NCBI GenBank assembly: GCA_024138015.1 | Contig: JAMXBB010000006.1 | Span: forward strand, 78,092,379 to 78,156,378 | Source: Lumnitzera littorea | Taxonomy: Eukaryota > Streptophyta > Magnoliopsida > Myrtales > Combretaceae | Direction: 5' to 3' | Length of the DNA stretch: 64,000 bases | Shown: piece by piece, positions 35,669 to 48,020 of the stretch | Layout of the letters: each line of letters opens with the position of its first letter | Position numbering within the stretch: position 1 is the first letter of the stretch | The notes under the pieces: model-generated | Told to the model about the DNA's origin: nothing | The model's database searches: none | The model's input: the letters and a program-made list of their open reading frames with translations, nothing else | Translations under genes and position numbers: made by a program

Positions 35669-37227
35669 TGCAAACCCTACAAATTTTGCCTTCTGAGTAT
35701 GGAGTCAAACTCAAGTGTTATAGGTAATTTCCTTAAGTCAACAGAACCGATAAATTTAAAACTGATTAAAATTTTAAACTCGAAACCTAAAACGAACGAA
35801 TATGAAAAACCTTAGTATACTATTTGAAACCCTTACCGTATAAGAAAAACCTTAAACCCTGATTATGTGTAACTGTAAGAGATTGACCGCAAACTTGATA
35901 AAAACCCTAATCACATATAGAAACCCTAAATTCTGTATAAATGTACATACAAGAGATCGAACCTGAATTTAATAAAAATCCTAAAACTAAAACTTTAAAC
36001 TTATCAATCACACAACCTAATAGGGATAAAACCCTAATTAAGTACAATTACTGAACAATACGTTTAATCGCGTAAAGTTGCTAACAAATGAATAAAGGTA
36101 GCTTCTAAAAGCTAATAAACATAAGAATATTAAATTAATTTATAAAATTGATAATATTGTTCTATAATCTTGAATAACTTTATACATATATATATAATTA
36201 ATGTTGCACAAATTTAATTAATTGAATCTAATTTTGTTATTTAGTTGTTGTTTATGTGTCATAAAGTTAATATAAATTTTACACCTTATGATTCTCTTTA
36301 TAATTATAATATATATATATTATTATTAATATTATTTATAGCATTAGAAATATTCAAAAAAATTATTTTATTTATTTATTTCCCTTAATTTTTCCTTCCT
36401 TCCTTATTTTTCCTTTCTATTCTACATTTCCCTTTGTAAATTATAATTGTTACATGCACACAATATTATTATATTATTATTTCAAATTTTGACCAAAAGT
36501 CAATATATCCTTTTCAAAGCATTTAATTCATTTTTATCTCTTCTTTTCTTTTCCTTTTCTTTTCCTTTTCTTTTTCCTTTCCTTTTTCCTTTTTTTTCTT
36601 TCCGTCCATGCTGTGACACATGCCCCCTCTAGAATCCTCCTTAATTTTCTTTTATTATCTCCAAATTACACACACATTTCACTCATTTTCCACCCCTAAA
36701 TTGGGCCGACATCTTCCCTTTCCTCATTCTCATCCCTATCTTTTTATTTTTCTTTGTTTTCTTTATCTACCATTTTACACTTTCTCACACTACAAACTCC
36801 ATATTCAACCAACAACAAGCAGTAGACAAGAAGAAGAATCCATTACCTAACCTTCTCAAGAACAAGTAAATATATTCCTTTTGTATTTTGTTTGTATTGT
36901 TTTATTATGTAAAACTTGGTTTTAAGCATTTTCTTGTGTAGTTTGTATATTACCATACTAGTAGTATTGTATATGTAATTGAGTATTTTGTAATTGGAAT
37001 CCTGTGTATATGTATTAGATTTTTATGTATATAATCTTATTTCTTTTAGAAAGCATGTTTACATATGTAAATATATTAATATATCCATATATGTAAGGAC
37101 ATATTATAGGTTTACTTAGCTACGTGTACACATATACAAACATATATATGGTATATATGACCTTATACATACATAGTGTAATATGTATATAAACCTACAC
37201 AAAAGAAAATACTAAGTATTTACATAT
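35669..37227 (+). mobile_element. LTR-T copy 5, 5' part only
   Basis: It starts TGCAAACCCTACAAATTTTG and aligns closely with the start of solo LTR 2, including telobox motifs near 35902, 35921 and 36028. It is cut at 37228 by a Retand-like LTR in an ATAC-rich stretch. Its 3' half is not found in the window. Confidence 0.75.
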
Positions 37228-37889
37228 TGTAGAGGGCTAAATTTAACTCATAGGCTAGTTCAAGTCTAATAATGAAATAGATTTGACTCTTTAGGCCAAT
37301 ATGACAAGGCTCAAAGAGTCAAGGCCATATATTTTTGAGATAATCAAGGAAGATTTGGTATAATGGGCTTAGAGTAAGGCTTATTGGATTGATCGCCCGA
37401 TCTGACCTTTCTTGGTTTAGCTCACATTAAAAGATTATAAAACCCTTTATTTAAACCTAAACCCATGAGAAAAACCCACTCGAGATCTATTTATAACTGG
37501 TTTTAATCCTAGCCATTAGTCAACATCATCATCCAACAGAACGAATTGAATTCACCTAGCATCTCTTATAAATACCGTCTTCATTTCTTGATTTAGAAAG
37601 GAGATAAATTCCAACAAACACTGTTACTCTATCGAAATTCCCTCTCAAAATTAAACACTTAAACATTTCAAGAACACTACCCTGTTCTTTGCCTATTGTG
37701 GAATTTGATGTCATCATGCTTCTCCACTTGTTACCTTACATATTGAGCTCACCAAGACTGCTTACTCCTCCTCCTTATCCTAACTTATTGATCATTCCAT
37801 ACATGTAAGTCAAGTCATTTCCTCACTCACATATAGTACGATCAATCATGTAGCATAAATGTAACCTCTTTTGATTTGAACCCCATACA
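37228..37889 (+). mobile_element. Retand-like Tat LTR (5' LTR)
   Basis: It starts TGTAGAGGGCTAAATTTAAC and ends CCCCATACA at 37889, six bases before a primer-binding site, giving 662 bp. TATAAATAC near 37568 is followed by CAT|GTAAGTC at 37804. It is inserted in LTR-T copy 5. Confidence 0.7.
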
Positions 37890-37895
37890 TTTTCT

Positions 37896-37905
37896 TAGCG
37901 ACTCC
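37896..37905 (+). other. Primer-binding site, Retand-like element
   Basis: TAGCGACTCC followed by ACTGGAGATG is one base from TGGCGACTCC, which is complementary to the 3' end of a plant tRNA-Arg and typical of Tat/Ogre elements. Confidence 0.7.
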
Positions 37906-37937
37906 ACTGGAGATGAAAGATTTGATGCTTACGTTAT

Positions 37938-38388
37938 ATGGTATCTCCACAAAGAAGACCTATTGATCCTCCAAATAGTAACCATCAAGAACAAGATGGT
38001 ATTGTTGTTACCAACAATCAAAATTCACCTCTAATAGGAGGTATGAACTAAGGAGATGATACTCAAGAAGTTGTTCCTGATAATGTGTAACTAGTGCGAG
38101 AGTTGCGACAAAATCAAAATATGAATAAACTCTGAGTGATGTTTGCCCAATATGTACTTGTTTTGGCAGCTACTTTTGCTACTGCACAATAAGGTATAGC
38201 TACTACAGGTCCCTTTAATGTGATGTAACAATATGTTATGCAAGTTTCTCAGCCACTTAATCCCTAAATACTCCCAAAGTTGAGGACTAATATCTTGTAG
38301 TAAAGCCTGTACCTATACAACATACCCTACCTGAACTAATAAATCTGGCAATTCAGATAGGAGGCTCATCATCTTTACGTGTCACTCC
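37938..38388 (+). pseudogene. gag start, Retand-like element, truncated
   Basis: The frame opens MVSPQRRPIDPPNSNHQEQD and continues with RELRQNQNMN, similar to the N-terminal coiled part of Tat gag. At least six in-frame stops follow, each readable as a C-to-T change of CAA or CGA. The frame is cut at 38389 by insertion of an Ogre-type LTR. Confidence 0.65.
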
Positions 38389-40517
38389 TGTAGACACCTC
38401 ATTTTTGTCATTTTATTTTAGTATTTTTATTAAGCCAGGTTTTAAAAAATAAAATAATAAAAAATAAATGAAAATAATATAATAATAATAATAAATAAAC
38501 GAAAATTAAAAAAATAAAATGTTAAGTCATATCGAGTCGAGTTGTTTGGCATCAAATTGGATAATAGTGTGTATCCAATTTAATAAATTCTAAAGTGGTT
38601 AAAGAATCAGGTTTCATTAAAATATTTTTTGGGTTCAGTCCGATATGAAGTGGATCTTTATTTAATTTATATTGTACTAAAATAGACTTAAGATTTATTA
38701 AATAAATTATTAGGCTTAAATCAAGTTGGACTGAGTTAGGCCTAGAAAATAGAAAGCCTAAATAAATAAAGGGTTTTTAGAAATTAGAGTTAATCTTCAA
38801 TAAATATAAATCATATCTTTCGTAGCTGGGATTTGTTGAGATTCAATCTGCATCTAAAAGGATTCACATTGAGTGGCTTATAAATAGGAATTCGATGGTA
38901 AAGTTTAGACATGTTTTCATAATTCTCAATACACAAGACACAATACAACTCCACACTCACCCCCATGTAACCCAACACCCACGCTTGACATACACGAAGT
39001 TTACACAACATAGATCACTGCTGCATATTACACACTATCCATTGCCTTGATTACTCGTTGCTTGTTACCGTCCCATACACTAACCTGACCATTGTCCATA
39101 CACCGAACACTACCACGCCTACACACATACACGACTGACATGCCTCCTTACTTGCTATTGACTCATGCCACACATGTTACACTAATCACAACACGCACAT
39201 ACACGTTGCATTGATCACATCACATCTTATGCGCGTTGACACCGCACACTTACACTTCTCCGACATATACTAACACATGCATACACATACACACTCAGTC
39301 ATAAACACACACTTGATGCATACTTGATTACGCACACATACTGCACCTGATTACGCCACACGCGCGATAATATCCATCGTCCTTCATACTATCTACGGTC
39401 AAGACATAACACAGCACACACATTGTCTACATAGCCATGCGCACTCCAAAGTTGCTGCGCACATACGATCCACTTTACAATCATACACAATTCATTGCTA
39501 TATGCACGATTCGCCATTGCGCACAATCAAATTCCATTGAGCATGCAAATGTAGTCCAAATGATCACGACATGATCAACATGAACACGTCGATCGTGCAT
39601 GACTTGACTCGTTTAGGTAAAAATTATTATTATTTTGTTAGTTAATTTAATTATTTTTACTAATTTGTTTCATTTAGTGTAGGTTTTCTTTTACTTTTTA
39701 ATAATTGTCATATTATTTGCTATATTTTAGATAATTTTCAATTTTTTTATTAATTTAGCTAAATTGCATTTTTTTTTCGAAAAATTGCATATCTATATCG
39801 TATCTTAGTATATTTTGCAGATATGATTTAGAAAAGATTAATATTGACAAGTAATGATTTTTTAAAAAAAAAATAAAAAAAAATATTTACTGGAGTTTTT
39901 TAAAAAAAAATAGATTCATGAAATTATATTTTTTAGGTTTTTTTAAAATAATAAATAGTTAAATAAATATAAATCTGGCTTAATTTTTCAAATTAAAAAA
40001 AATTCACTCATTAAATCTTTTTTTTTAAATAACTATGTTGATTTAATCCTAACTAGCGGGTATGTAGTCACCTCTAGAGCAATTGTATGAAATTTTTTTT
40101 TCTTTTTCTGGAAAATTCGTAATAAAAAATCCTAAAAACTTTATTTTAGTTATATTTTGTATGCCTATATATATCTTAGTATTTTTTAGAAAAATTATAA
40201 AAATAAAGCTCATTAATTTTTACATGGTAACTTAGTCTTAATAGATTAATCCTCGAACTTAGTTTTTTCTAGTTAATTTTAAAATTTTTTTTTTAGAAAA
40301 TTTGCATATTAGTGGCTAAATTAGGGTTTTCCTATCTAGAAACCCTAATTTCACTTTTTACCAGTTGAACTAGTTGGTGACTCCAATTTTTTTTAAATAT
40401 TTTTTTCAAAACATTTTTTAAGAAAAATATTTCCTTAATTTAATGTCAAATAATTTATATTAAGTAGAATGGGCTTAATATAAGTTAAGTTAAGGAAAAC
40501 CGAAATAGGACTTAATA
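38389..40517 (+). mobile_element. Ogre-like 5' LTR (LTR-b)
   Basis: It starts TGTAGACACCTCATTTTTG at 38389 and ends near 40517, just before a primer-binding site, so about 2.13 kb. Order: A-rich stretch, TATAAATAG (38879-38887), a C/A-rich G-poor leader to about 39610, TTTAG|GTAAAA (donor after 39616), then T-rich sequence. The same order is found in the LTR at 61377-63617. A TGGTGACTCC-like word at 40373 lies inside the LTR; the parallel word occurs in LTR-c at 63471. Confidence 0.8.
38879..38887 (+). promoter_or_regulatory. TATA box candidate of LTR-b
   Basis: TATAAATAG followed by a C/A-rich transcribed-like leader. Confidence 0.55.
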
Positions 40518-40521
40518 GAAT

Positions 40522-40531
40522 TGGTGACTCC
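40522..40531 (+). other. Primer-binding site, Ogre-like element
   Basis: TGGTGACTCC followed by ATTAGGGATG, one transition from the tRNA-Arg-type TGGCGACTCC, located five bases after the LTR end. Confidence 0.7.
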
Positions 40532-41452
40532 ATTAGGGATGCTAATGGGCTAGCCATGTAAAAAATCAAAATTAGTTAATGGGCTTTTATTTTTTAATTT
40601 CTTTTCACGTTTATATTGTAATATAGTTGTACTAATTAGATTTTAGTGACATAGGCCTTTAAGAAAAAACCTAGCTTAATGGGCTTGTTATTAGGGATTT
40701 GGGGGAGAATTTTTTTTTTTTTTTTTATCATTTGCATGTTTAGAAGTAATTGGATTTGGGTTACCTTAGGAACTTAGGATAGGCTATCATTGTGTAACCC
40801 TCAGGTCGCTGGTGTCTTTACCCTAGCTTAGCAGTAATAGGCGAGCCCACTCGGTCTTCAATGTAGCCTATTAGGTTTTTCTCCAGAAATCCTTGAAGAT
40901 ATAGAGCTTAAGACTCATAGATCTTATTATCATGCATCATTCTTTTTGAAAAAGGGGGTAGTCATTTTTAAATTATAGGAAAAACCTGATTAATTTATGG
41001 TCGGTTTAGCTTTCTTTTTCAAAAAAGGGGAAATTAAAATATCAGTAACTCTTATATATAAGTATTCACGAGTTTCATTTCGTTTTAAATCTTATTTTGG
41101 ATTTACTTATATATAAGGGTACTCTTTGACCTCAGGTTCATAATAATTCTAATAATTTATTAATTGCCAACCCCTATTGCATTATATATGTATGTAGTAT
41201 ATTGCTTTTTTTTTTTGTTTGATTTCTTTTTTTACTAATGCTTGTTTCTATGTGATTATTTTTTATTTCTTGTATTTAGGTGTTTTAATTTTATTGTCTC
41301 TTAGTGAGTAAAATGTTATATAATTTAAAAAAAAATTGAAAAATTTTAAAGAAGATGCAAAGTTGTTATTAATGTCATATACAACCTTTTTTGTAAATTT
41401 AACAACTTTGTTGTAAATAATTGCATCATTTCATGTTTTATGTAATATAGAT
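40532..41452 (+). other. Leader of the Ogre-like element
   Basis: No coding frame; T-rich with a poly-T run near 40710. It ends with TAATATAG at 41443-41450, a possible splice acceptor just before the ORF1 ATG. Confidence 0.5.
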
Positions 41453-42985
41453 ATGGAAAGTCAGGGTAGTGTTAGTCCTTAGCCCATCCATGAGGTCCAG
41501 TTAGATAAGTACTCTTTCCTCGAGGCTATACTAAAAGATTGGTTGAATCAGCTTTCACCCACCAAGCAAGATCACATTAGCAAGAAAATTGGGTTGGTCA
41601 TATGTCTCATGCAAATCCAACTTCACTGGCCTCTATCTATTATTGGGATCTGGAATCTGCAGCTTTTAAGTTCGGCCCACATGTGTTGATGCCCACTTTA
41701 TAAGAATATTCGCAATTACTTAGTGCTCCGCCTCTCGAAGCAGGCATAACCATCCTAGATCTTAGAGTCTAGCTCGAGAAAGCTTCATGAATTTATTGGG
41801 AGTCAAAAAGGCAGCCCTAGTACTGTTTTTATCTTCAAAGGGCAAGAAATGTCTTAGTATCTTAAGACTAGTAGAATAGTTTTCAAGCCCAAATGCCTAC
41901 CAAAAATATTGTCAGTTCTTTTGTGGGGGAAATGAATCGTGGACTAAGAAGAGGGTAAATGCTTTTATCGTAGCAGTATTCAGGATAGTACTATTTCCCA
42001 TCTAGTACAGTTAAGTCTATTATAGGGTAATTGAGCTTATAACCCAATTTTTAGCTAGTAAATCCTATATACCAGCATCATTGGTAGAACAATTCAAGAC
42101 ATTTACTCACATAAAGAAGCAAGGGCATGAGTACTTCACAGCTAACCCTACAATCCTTATTGTATGGTTTTTCAGTCACATATAAAGTTATGGAGGGAAC
42201 CTTCTTAGAGCATCCTTAGCAGAATATATGAACCTGATGGATGACTTTACCCATCACCTTAAGCTACCAGAAGAAGCTCAATTTAAAGGATGAGTATCAG
42301 TCATAAGCAAGATATTGTAAATGGATTTTATGTGGATAGCTAGGGGGAGCAATTACACATGAGCCATCCTAGGGTACATCAATTATGTAAGATGTCCCTC
42401 TCATCGGCATTACGAGTTGTACAGGGTATTTCCCAGCTTGTGTCACTAGACAGTCGGGTCCCTTTCAAGAGATAGCGTACAAAGATTCCTTAGATGTTAC
42501 ATTGAATTATTAAGATCCTTGTTTACCTGCCGTTACTTTGATTTAATGATTAATAGAACTTATGAAGCTGTGGGAACTGAGGTAAGTCAAGAAGGTAATC
42601 AACGTGGGAACTTTGAGGGGTAAAGTTGGAGAATACCAGGTTACCAAGTAGTTTATCTATGATCGATTAGAGAAGACTAGAAAGATATAGTATGAAGCTC
42701 TAGACATATTTAGACATGAGCCAAAGTTAGAATACCTTTCACCTATCGAGACACCATATAGGCTAGAGTTGAAGCCCAATTCCAAGAATGTAAAGGAATC
42801 ATTGAAGAATTAAAAATGGAGAATGGGAGGTTGTCGGAAGAAAATCAATTCTTGAGGAGTAAGATTCGAGAAAGAGATGTTATAGCATGAAGGCTCATGA
42901 GAGAAGTCAATGAAGCCTGTCTTAGCCAGATCCATTGGCTCTTATAGGAGGATTTGATTTTTTTTAAAAAAAAAGATTAGTTAGG
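41453..42985 (+). pseudogene. ORF1 of the Ogre-like element, broken
   Basis: ATG at 41453. Plus-strand frames read DKYSFLEAILKDWLNQLSP at the start, later SLVEQFKTFTHIKKQGHEYF and IVWFFSHI, then a C-terminal coiled coil with EELKMENGRLSEENQFLRSK. This matches the extra protein that Ogre-type elements encode before gag, related to plant DUF7745/mobile-domain proteins; its role is not known. Multiple stops and frameshifts are present. Confidence 0.7.
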
Positions 42986-43331
42986 AGTTTGTTTGCTTTT
43001 TTTTTTTTAGTCTGTTGTATAGGTTTGATTTTATGATTATTAATAAATTTACAGCTTCATTAAATGAAAACCTTTATTGATTACGTACTCTTTTTTGCTC
43101 ATTTTTATAGTTACCTTTTTAAACAAAAAGAAAATAAAATAAAAATGAAAAAATAACAAAAAAAAAAAGAAAAACAAAAAAAAATCAAACGAAATAAAAA
43201 AACAAAAAACAACAAAAGAATTTTAGTTCACAAAAATATCTAAACTTGGGTTTTTGTTTAATATTTTGAAGATAGCACACAAATGAGCAGACTTAGTTAG
43301 AAGCTCGATATTCACTCATTCCAAGGCAAAA

Positions 43332-44690
43332 ATGTCAACTCAGGGTACTGGAAACGTCGATCAAACCAAGCCCGACCTGAGAGTTGTAACCTTGGAAGAA
43401 AACATGATCAAGATGGCTAAACAAATTCAAGCTTTCACTTGGGCTATTGGAATTCTCAAAGACAAGTAAGCATCTTAAGTCAACCCAAATTAGAATGTAG
43501 AAGTGATCTCTCTCCCTAAACTGGAAGATGCAGAATCAGTCCCTAATACTGAAACATGGAGGAGGGAGATAGAGGAAAAACACCTAGAGATGGAAAGCAA
43601 GTTTATGCATAAGTTAACCGAGAAGATGAAAACCTTAGAAATGATTAATGGGCTTGAGCATATGGGAATGATCAATTTACTGAACTATGAAGATAATGAT
43701 TTCTTGGAAAAATTTAAAATTCTAGAATTCAAGAAATACGATGGGACTAGTTGTTCGAAGCTCCACATTAGGCTGTACATAAGAAAGATGGGAAAATATA
43801 CAAAGTATGACAAGGTGATGGTCCAAACCTTTCAAGATAGCTTGATTGGGCCCGCCTTAACTTGGTATGCCCAACTGGACTTGAATGAGATTGATATACA
43901 GGATAAGTTAACCCAAGTTTTCTACAACCAGTACAAGTTTAATATCAAGGTAGCCCTATCCATGTGGGATTTGAATAGTCTACAAAAGATACCTTGCCTT
44001 TAACTTTACAGAGATTATGGCCCTAAGATGCCGAATTAAGGAAGCTATTGCTATTGGAAGGCTTCCTAATTTTGAAGTAGTTAAGAAGAAGACGTCTCCT
44101 ATGAGATTTTCTAACAAAGCCAAAGAAGCTACTGTAAGCATTGTCAATACTAGCAACCTTATTAGACCTGTAACTTTGGTAACCATGACAAGAGGATCTA
44201 ATCGCCCAGTAAATCCAAATCACAATAACCTCCCACAAAGGAGATAGTTTACTCATATCCCTTTTCCTCTAAGCCATGTTCTTGCACGACTAAGGAAGGA
44301 GAATCTCTTGACATTTGAAATATAGAAGGAGGGATAAAGACCTGGAGATTACAACCTAAAGCTCCATTGTGATTATCATTTAGGGTAAGTGGGACATTTT
44401 ATAGACTAGTGCTGGAGACTCAAACATAAGATCTAAAATCTTATTGATGCTAAGTTGGTTCAATTGGACTTCATTCAAACTCCTCCTCCTAACGTGGGTA
44501 ATAATCCTCTACTGGATCATGGACGCTCAATCAATATGATCATCGCTGAAGTATCTAAACTCGGATTACAGATTTTTGATGAGGTTAACATGATTGAAAT
44601 ATCAAGACAGGAGACACGAGGTTGCTTAAAGCAACTTAAGCTACAAATTGGAACGTTCAAGCTCTGATATGAGCCTACTGAAGAAGAAAT
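43332..44690 (+). pseudogene. gag of the Ogre-like element, broken
   Basis: ATG at 43332 (MSTQGTGNVDQTKPDLRVV), stops near 43470, then a long open piece 43503-44003 reading FKKYDGTSCSKLHIRLYIRK and QDSLIGPALTWYAQLDL, a hallmark of Ogre gag. Beyond 44003 the frame is broken many times. It would form the virus-like core. Confidence 0.85.
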
Positions 44691-45309
44691 CTAAGAAATG
44701 AAGGCCAAAACCAAATGGAAGAGAGGAGATCACCTGTACCATGCTCATATGGATTTTTTAGATATCCGTCAAACATTCCCAATACTAGCTTGTGTTCAAG
44801 AACCCAAAGCAGCTATTTATCTAAGGCTTTGGCTTAGCAATGTAGCATCAATCTAGATGAAGAGAAAGATATTGGCATCCTAGTTTCCATATGCAACTAG
44901 TTTTCCATTCCTATTAATAGGTTTCGTTAGAAAAGCAATATTAGATCAATTAGGAGTATTCGATTAGTTAGTCTAATTAGTTACGCCTTTTCTTTCAGAC
45001 AATTTAAATTCATTCAATAAAATTAGTTCCTTTCTTTTTGTCAGTTCTTCTTTGTTGTTTACTTTTTATCCTTTTGCCTTTTCCTTTACTCTTCAAATCT
45101 GATAAAAATGATGAACATAATGGATATCTCGCGCCTGCAAACAATGACAATATCAATATTACCTTTAGCCCTACTGGGTTAGATGTCGGAGATGATATTG
45201 AGACTCTAAGTGAAATACAAGAAAGTTGGCGTCGATTTGAGCAGGGGAGGGTAATTATTGATAAAGCAATAGTTGTGATTAATTTAGGGATAGAAGACAA
45301 TCTATGTTG
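44455..45309 (+). pseudogene. Protease-to-RT linker of the Ogre-like element, truncated
   Basis: The piece at 44455-44667 reads VQLDFIQTPPPNVGNNPLLD, as in the stretch before the Ogre protease. The piece at 45038-45309 ends with IETLSEIQESWRRFEQ and VVINLGIEDN, the conserved VINLGTE segment preceding RT. The element stops exactly where the LTR-T remnant starts (45310), so RT, RNase H and integrase are gone. The frame of the last piece continues by chance into the LTR to 45421. Confidence 0.75.
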
Positions 45310-45885
45310 TCCATGGAATGGTCTTGTCTCATTTATTAAAGTTAAGCTTATGAAATCTTGTGAAAAATTGTCCATATGTAGTATAAGTGAAGGGGTGATA
45401 AGGAAATTGTCTTATCACTAGATTTTGATAAGTTGTCAATTGATAAATGATTCCAACTCTCAATTGATAAGTTATCTAAGGTGATTGGTTGGTCTACTTA
45501 TTTATGTGTAAAGCTTATATATGAAGATAAGGGCATGGCCTTATAGGAAATTGTTTTAAGGTTTTCATCTCGCATTGATTTGTAATTTATGATTTGATTT
45601 TTATAAAATTGTGAAATTTTCTAAAGTTGAATGAAATTATTCAAATTAAATTATCGATTAATTACTTAGGGTTAAAATTCCTTAATTGTTTTAAGGTTTA
45701 GGGTTTTAAGTAACTTTAGAGCTTGCAGTTCTTCAAGCTCGGGTTTTATCGACAATTGGCTTTTGAATTGTAAAAATTTAATTCGTTTCTAAATATAAAC
45801 TTAAGTTTTTGGTCTAGTTGATCTTTGGGAATGTTCAGAAAGTGCTCGTACTCAAATCTTATGCCCACTAAAAGTAGGGTTTACA
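45310..45885 (-). mobile_element. 3' LTR remnant of Tekay-like element 2
   Basis: On minus it begins TGTAAACCCTACTTTTAGTG at 45885 after a polypurine tract. It matches 54253-54828 over 576 bp with about 11 differences by my count (about 2%), so the two are an LTR pair. The 3' LTR then ends abruptly although the 5' LTR continues for three more kilobases. Confidence 0.88.
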
Positions 45886-46300
45886 TCCTCCCCCCCTTAA
45901 AATAAGTTTTGTCCTCAAAACTTAAAGACATACTTGGGACTTCAAACAATTGGGGGTACTTTGGCTTTACCTCTTCCTCTGCCTCCCAAGTGGCCTCTTC
46001 CTTTTCATGGTTTCTCCAAAGTAGTTTAACATATCTTATTTCCTTGTTCCTCAACTTTTGAACTTTACTATCAGTGATCTGAACTAGGTGTTCTTCATAA
46101 GTCAGATTTCCTTTAAGTTATATCGGCTCCAGTTCAATTACATTGTCAGGGTCAGGTACATATCTCCTTAGCACTAATACGTGAAACACATTATGTATTC
46201 CAGCCAAGTTTGGTGGTAATGCCAAGCGATACGCGAGGTTTCCTACTCACTTAAGGATCTCAAAGGGTCTAACGTACCTGGGGCTCAATTTCCCTTGAGT
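45883..46300 (-). pseudogene. Pol C-terminus with chromodomain, element 2
   Basis: Minus strand reads YRLALPPNLAGIHNVFHVLV, then QITDSKVQKLRNKEIRYVKL, LWRNHEKEEATWEAEEE and KYPQLF with no stop in the chromodomain itself. Two stops lie upstream (after EPFEILK-like text and in EPI-LKGN, TAA for CAA of element A). The polyprotein stop TAA overlaps the LTR start, as in element A. Confidence 0.88.
45886..45900 (-). other. Polypurine tract of element 2
   Basis: Minus strand reads TTAAGGGGGGGAGGA just before the LTR start. Confidence 0.88.
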
Positions 46301-46306
46301 TCTCAC

Positions 46307-47350
46307 TCAATGAATGCTCTTAATCGGACTTACCTTTAAGAACACATGATCTCCTATACCAAACTCCAATTCCCTTCTCTTTAAGTCCGCCCAACTCTTT
46401 TGTTTGTCTTGGGCTTCTTTCATTTGCTTTTTAATGATAGCTACTTTTTCAGCTGCCTTTTGCACCAAATCTGGTCCTAAGGCTGCCTTTTCCACATCAT
46501 CCCAGAATAATGGGGATCGGCATCTCCTTCCATACAACGCCTCATATGGTAGCATCTAGATAGATGAATGGTAACTATTGTTATATGCAAACTCCACTAG
46601 CGGTAAGTGAAAATCCCAATTTCCTTTAAACTCCATAACACAGGCTCGAAGCATGTCTTCTAAAGTCTGAATTGTTCTCTTAGACTGTCTGTCTATTTAA
46701 GGGTGATAAGCCGTACTGAACTTTAAGTTCATCCCTAACACTTATTGTAAACTTCTCCAAAAATTAGACACAAATCTTAGATCTCTATCAGAAACTATTC
46801 CAGCAGGCACTCCATGCAAATGTACTATCTCCCTTAGATATATTCGTGCCAACTTTTCTAGGGGATAAGTCATGTTGACGGGTAGAAAGTGTGCTAACTT
46901 TGTGAGTCGATCCATTATCACCCATACAGCATCATGGCTTGCTGCTGTTTTAGGCAATCCACACACAAAGTCCATAGTGATTTGGTCCCATTTCCACTCG
47001 GGAACGGACAATGGTTGCAACGATCCTCCTGGTCATTGATGCTCAACCTTAACTCTTTGACAAGTGTCACATTTAAGCACAAAATTTGCTATATCCTGTT
47101 TCATCCTACTCTACCAAAAATTCTTCTTGAGATCTTGGTTCCTCTAGGGTGTACAGTATATATAGAGTAGTGAGCTTCCCTTAAAATCTCTTTTCTTAGC
47201 TCAAGATTATCAGGTATATACAGACATCCCTTCATTCAAATCATTCCATCCTCATCTTGATAGTCTGTATTCCTTCCCAGTATCATTTGCTCCCTTACAT
47301 ACTATAGAGCAGGATCCTCTTGTTGTGCTTCTCGGACCCCTTTCTTGTAG
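46307..47350 (-). pseudogene. Integrase, element 2, broken
   Basis: The frame at 46742-47020 has WDQITMDFVCGLP with the first catalytic Asp and IVSDRDLRF with the second. Further left AYHP is followed by a stop and then DRQSKRTIQTLED, so the catalytic Glu is again Lys. The HHCC zinc part lies at about 47050-47200. A stop in SI-MLPYEALYG is TAG where element A has CAG. Long open pieces remain (46307-46555). Confidence 0.88.
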
Positions 47351-48010
47351 TATTGGCTCACAGGCTAAACTTGACAACTTGGCATCTGCCTCATGCCATG
47401 CAAATTCCAAGTTCATTTTCTCAAACTCTCTAATCAATTCTCTTTGTTCAGTAAGCAGAGATGTAACTTCAGCATGATTCTTTCTACTTAAAGCATTTGC
47501 TACTGTATTCACTCTCCCAGAGTAGTAGTTGATGTTGAGATCATAGTCCTTTATCAATTCTAACCACCATCATTGTCTCATGTTTAACTCCTTTTGAGTG
47601 AACAAATACTTTAAGCTCTTGTGGTCAATGTAAATTTCACACTTAACACCATATAAGTAATGCCTCCATAACTTTAGTGCAAACACTATAGCTGCAAATT
47701 CCAGGTCGTGTGTAGGGTAATCCTGCTCATGCGGTCACAATTGCCGTGAAGCATAAGCAATCACTTTTCCATTTTGCATCAACACATACCCTAAACCATT
47801 TTTTAGAAGCATCACTATACACCGAAAAAGGTTGCTCATTGTTAGGTAAGACCAAAACCGGTGCGGAAATTAAACGGTTCTTTAACTCTTGGAAACTTTC
47901 TTCTCTTTTCTCACTCCATATAAATTTCTCATTCTTTTGAGTTAGTTGAGTAAGTGGTTTAGCAATCTTTGAAAAATCCTTCATAAATTTCCAATAATAT
48001 CCAACCAAAC
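47252..48010 (-). pseudogene. RNase H domain, element 2, broken
   Basis: The frame at 47727-48008 gives the RT connection (YYWKFMKDFSKIAKPLTQL) and FSVYSDASKK, the RNase H start. The frame then shifts. The piece at 47252-47557 reads IKDYDLNINYYSGRVNTVAN and ALSRKNH, the typical end of the domain. Confidence 0.82.
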
Positions 48011-48020
48011 CAAGAAAACT

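Noticed and set aside
40371..40385. TGGTGACTCC word as the primer-binding site of the Ogre-like element
   Set aside because: The aligned word in LTR-c (63471) lies inside that solo LTR, about 145 bases before its end, so the true site is the one at 40522.
43490..44256. Overlapping minus-strand frames opposite the Ogre-like gag
   Set aside because: They are shadows of the plus-strand gag, which has clear family motifs.
45038..45421. 127-codon frame with a hydrophobic start that could look like a signal peptide gene
   Set aside because: It is the Ogre protease-RT linker reading through a T-rich stretch at its start and into an antisense LTR remnant at its end.
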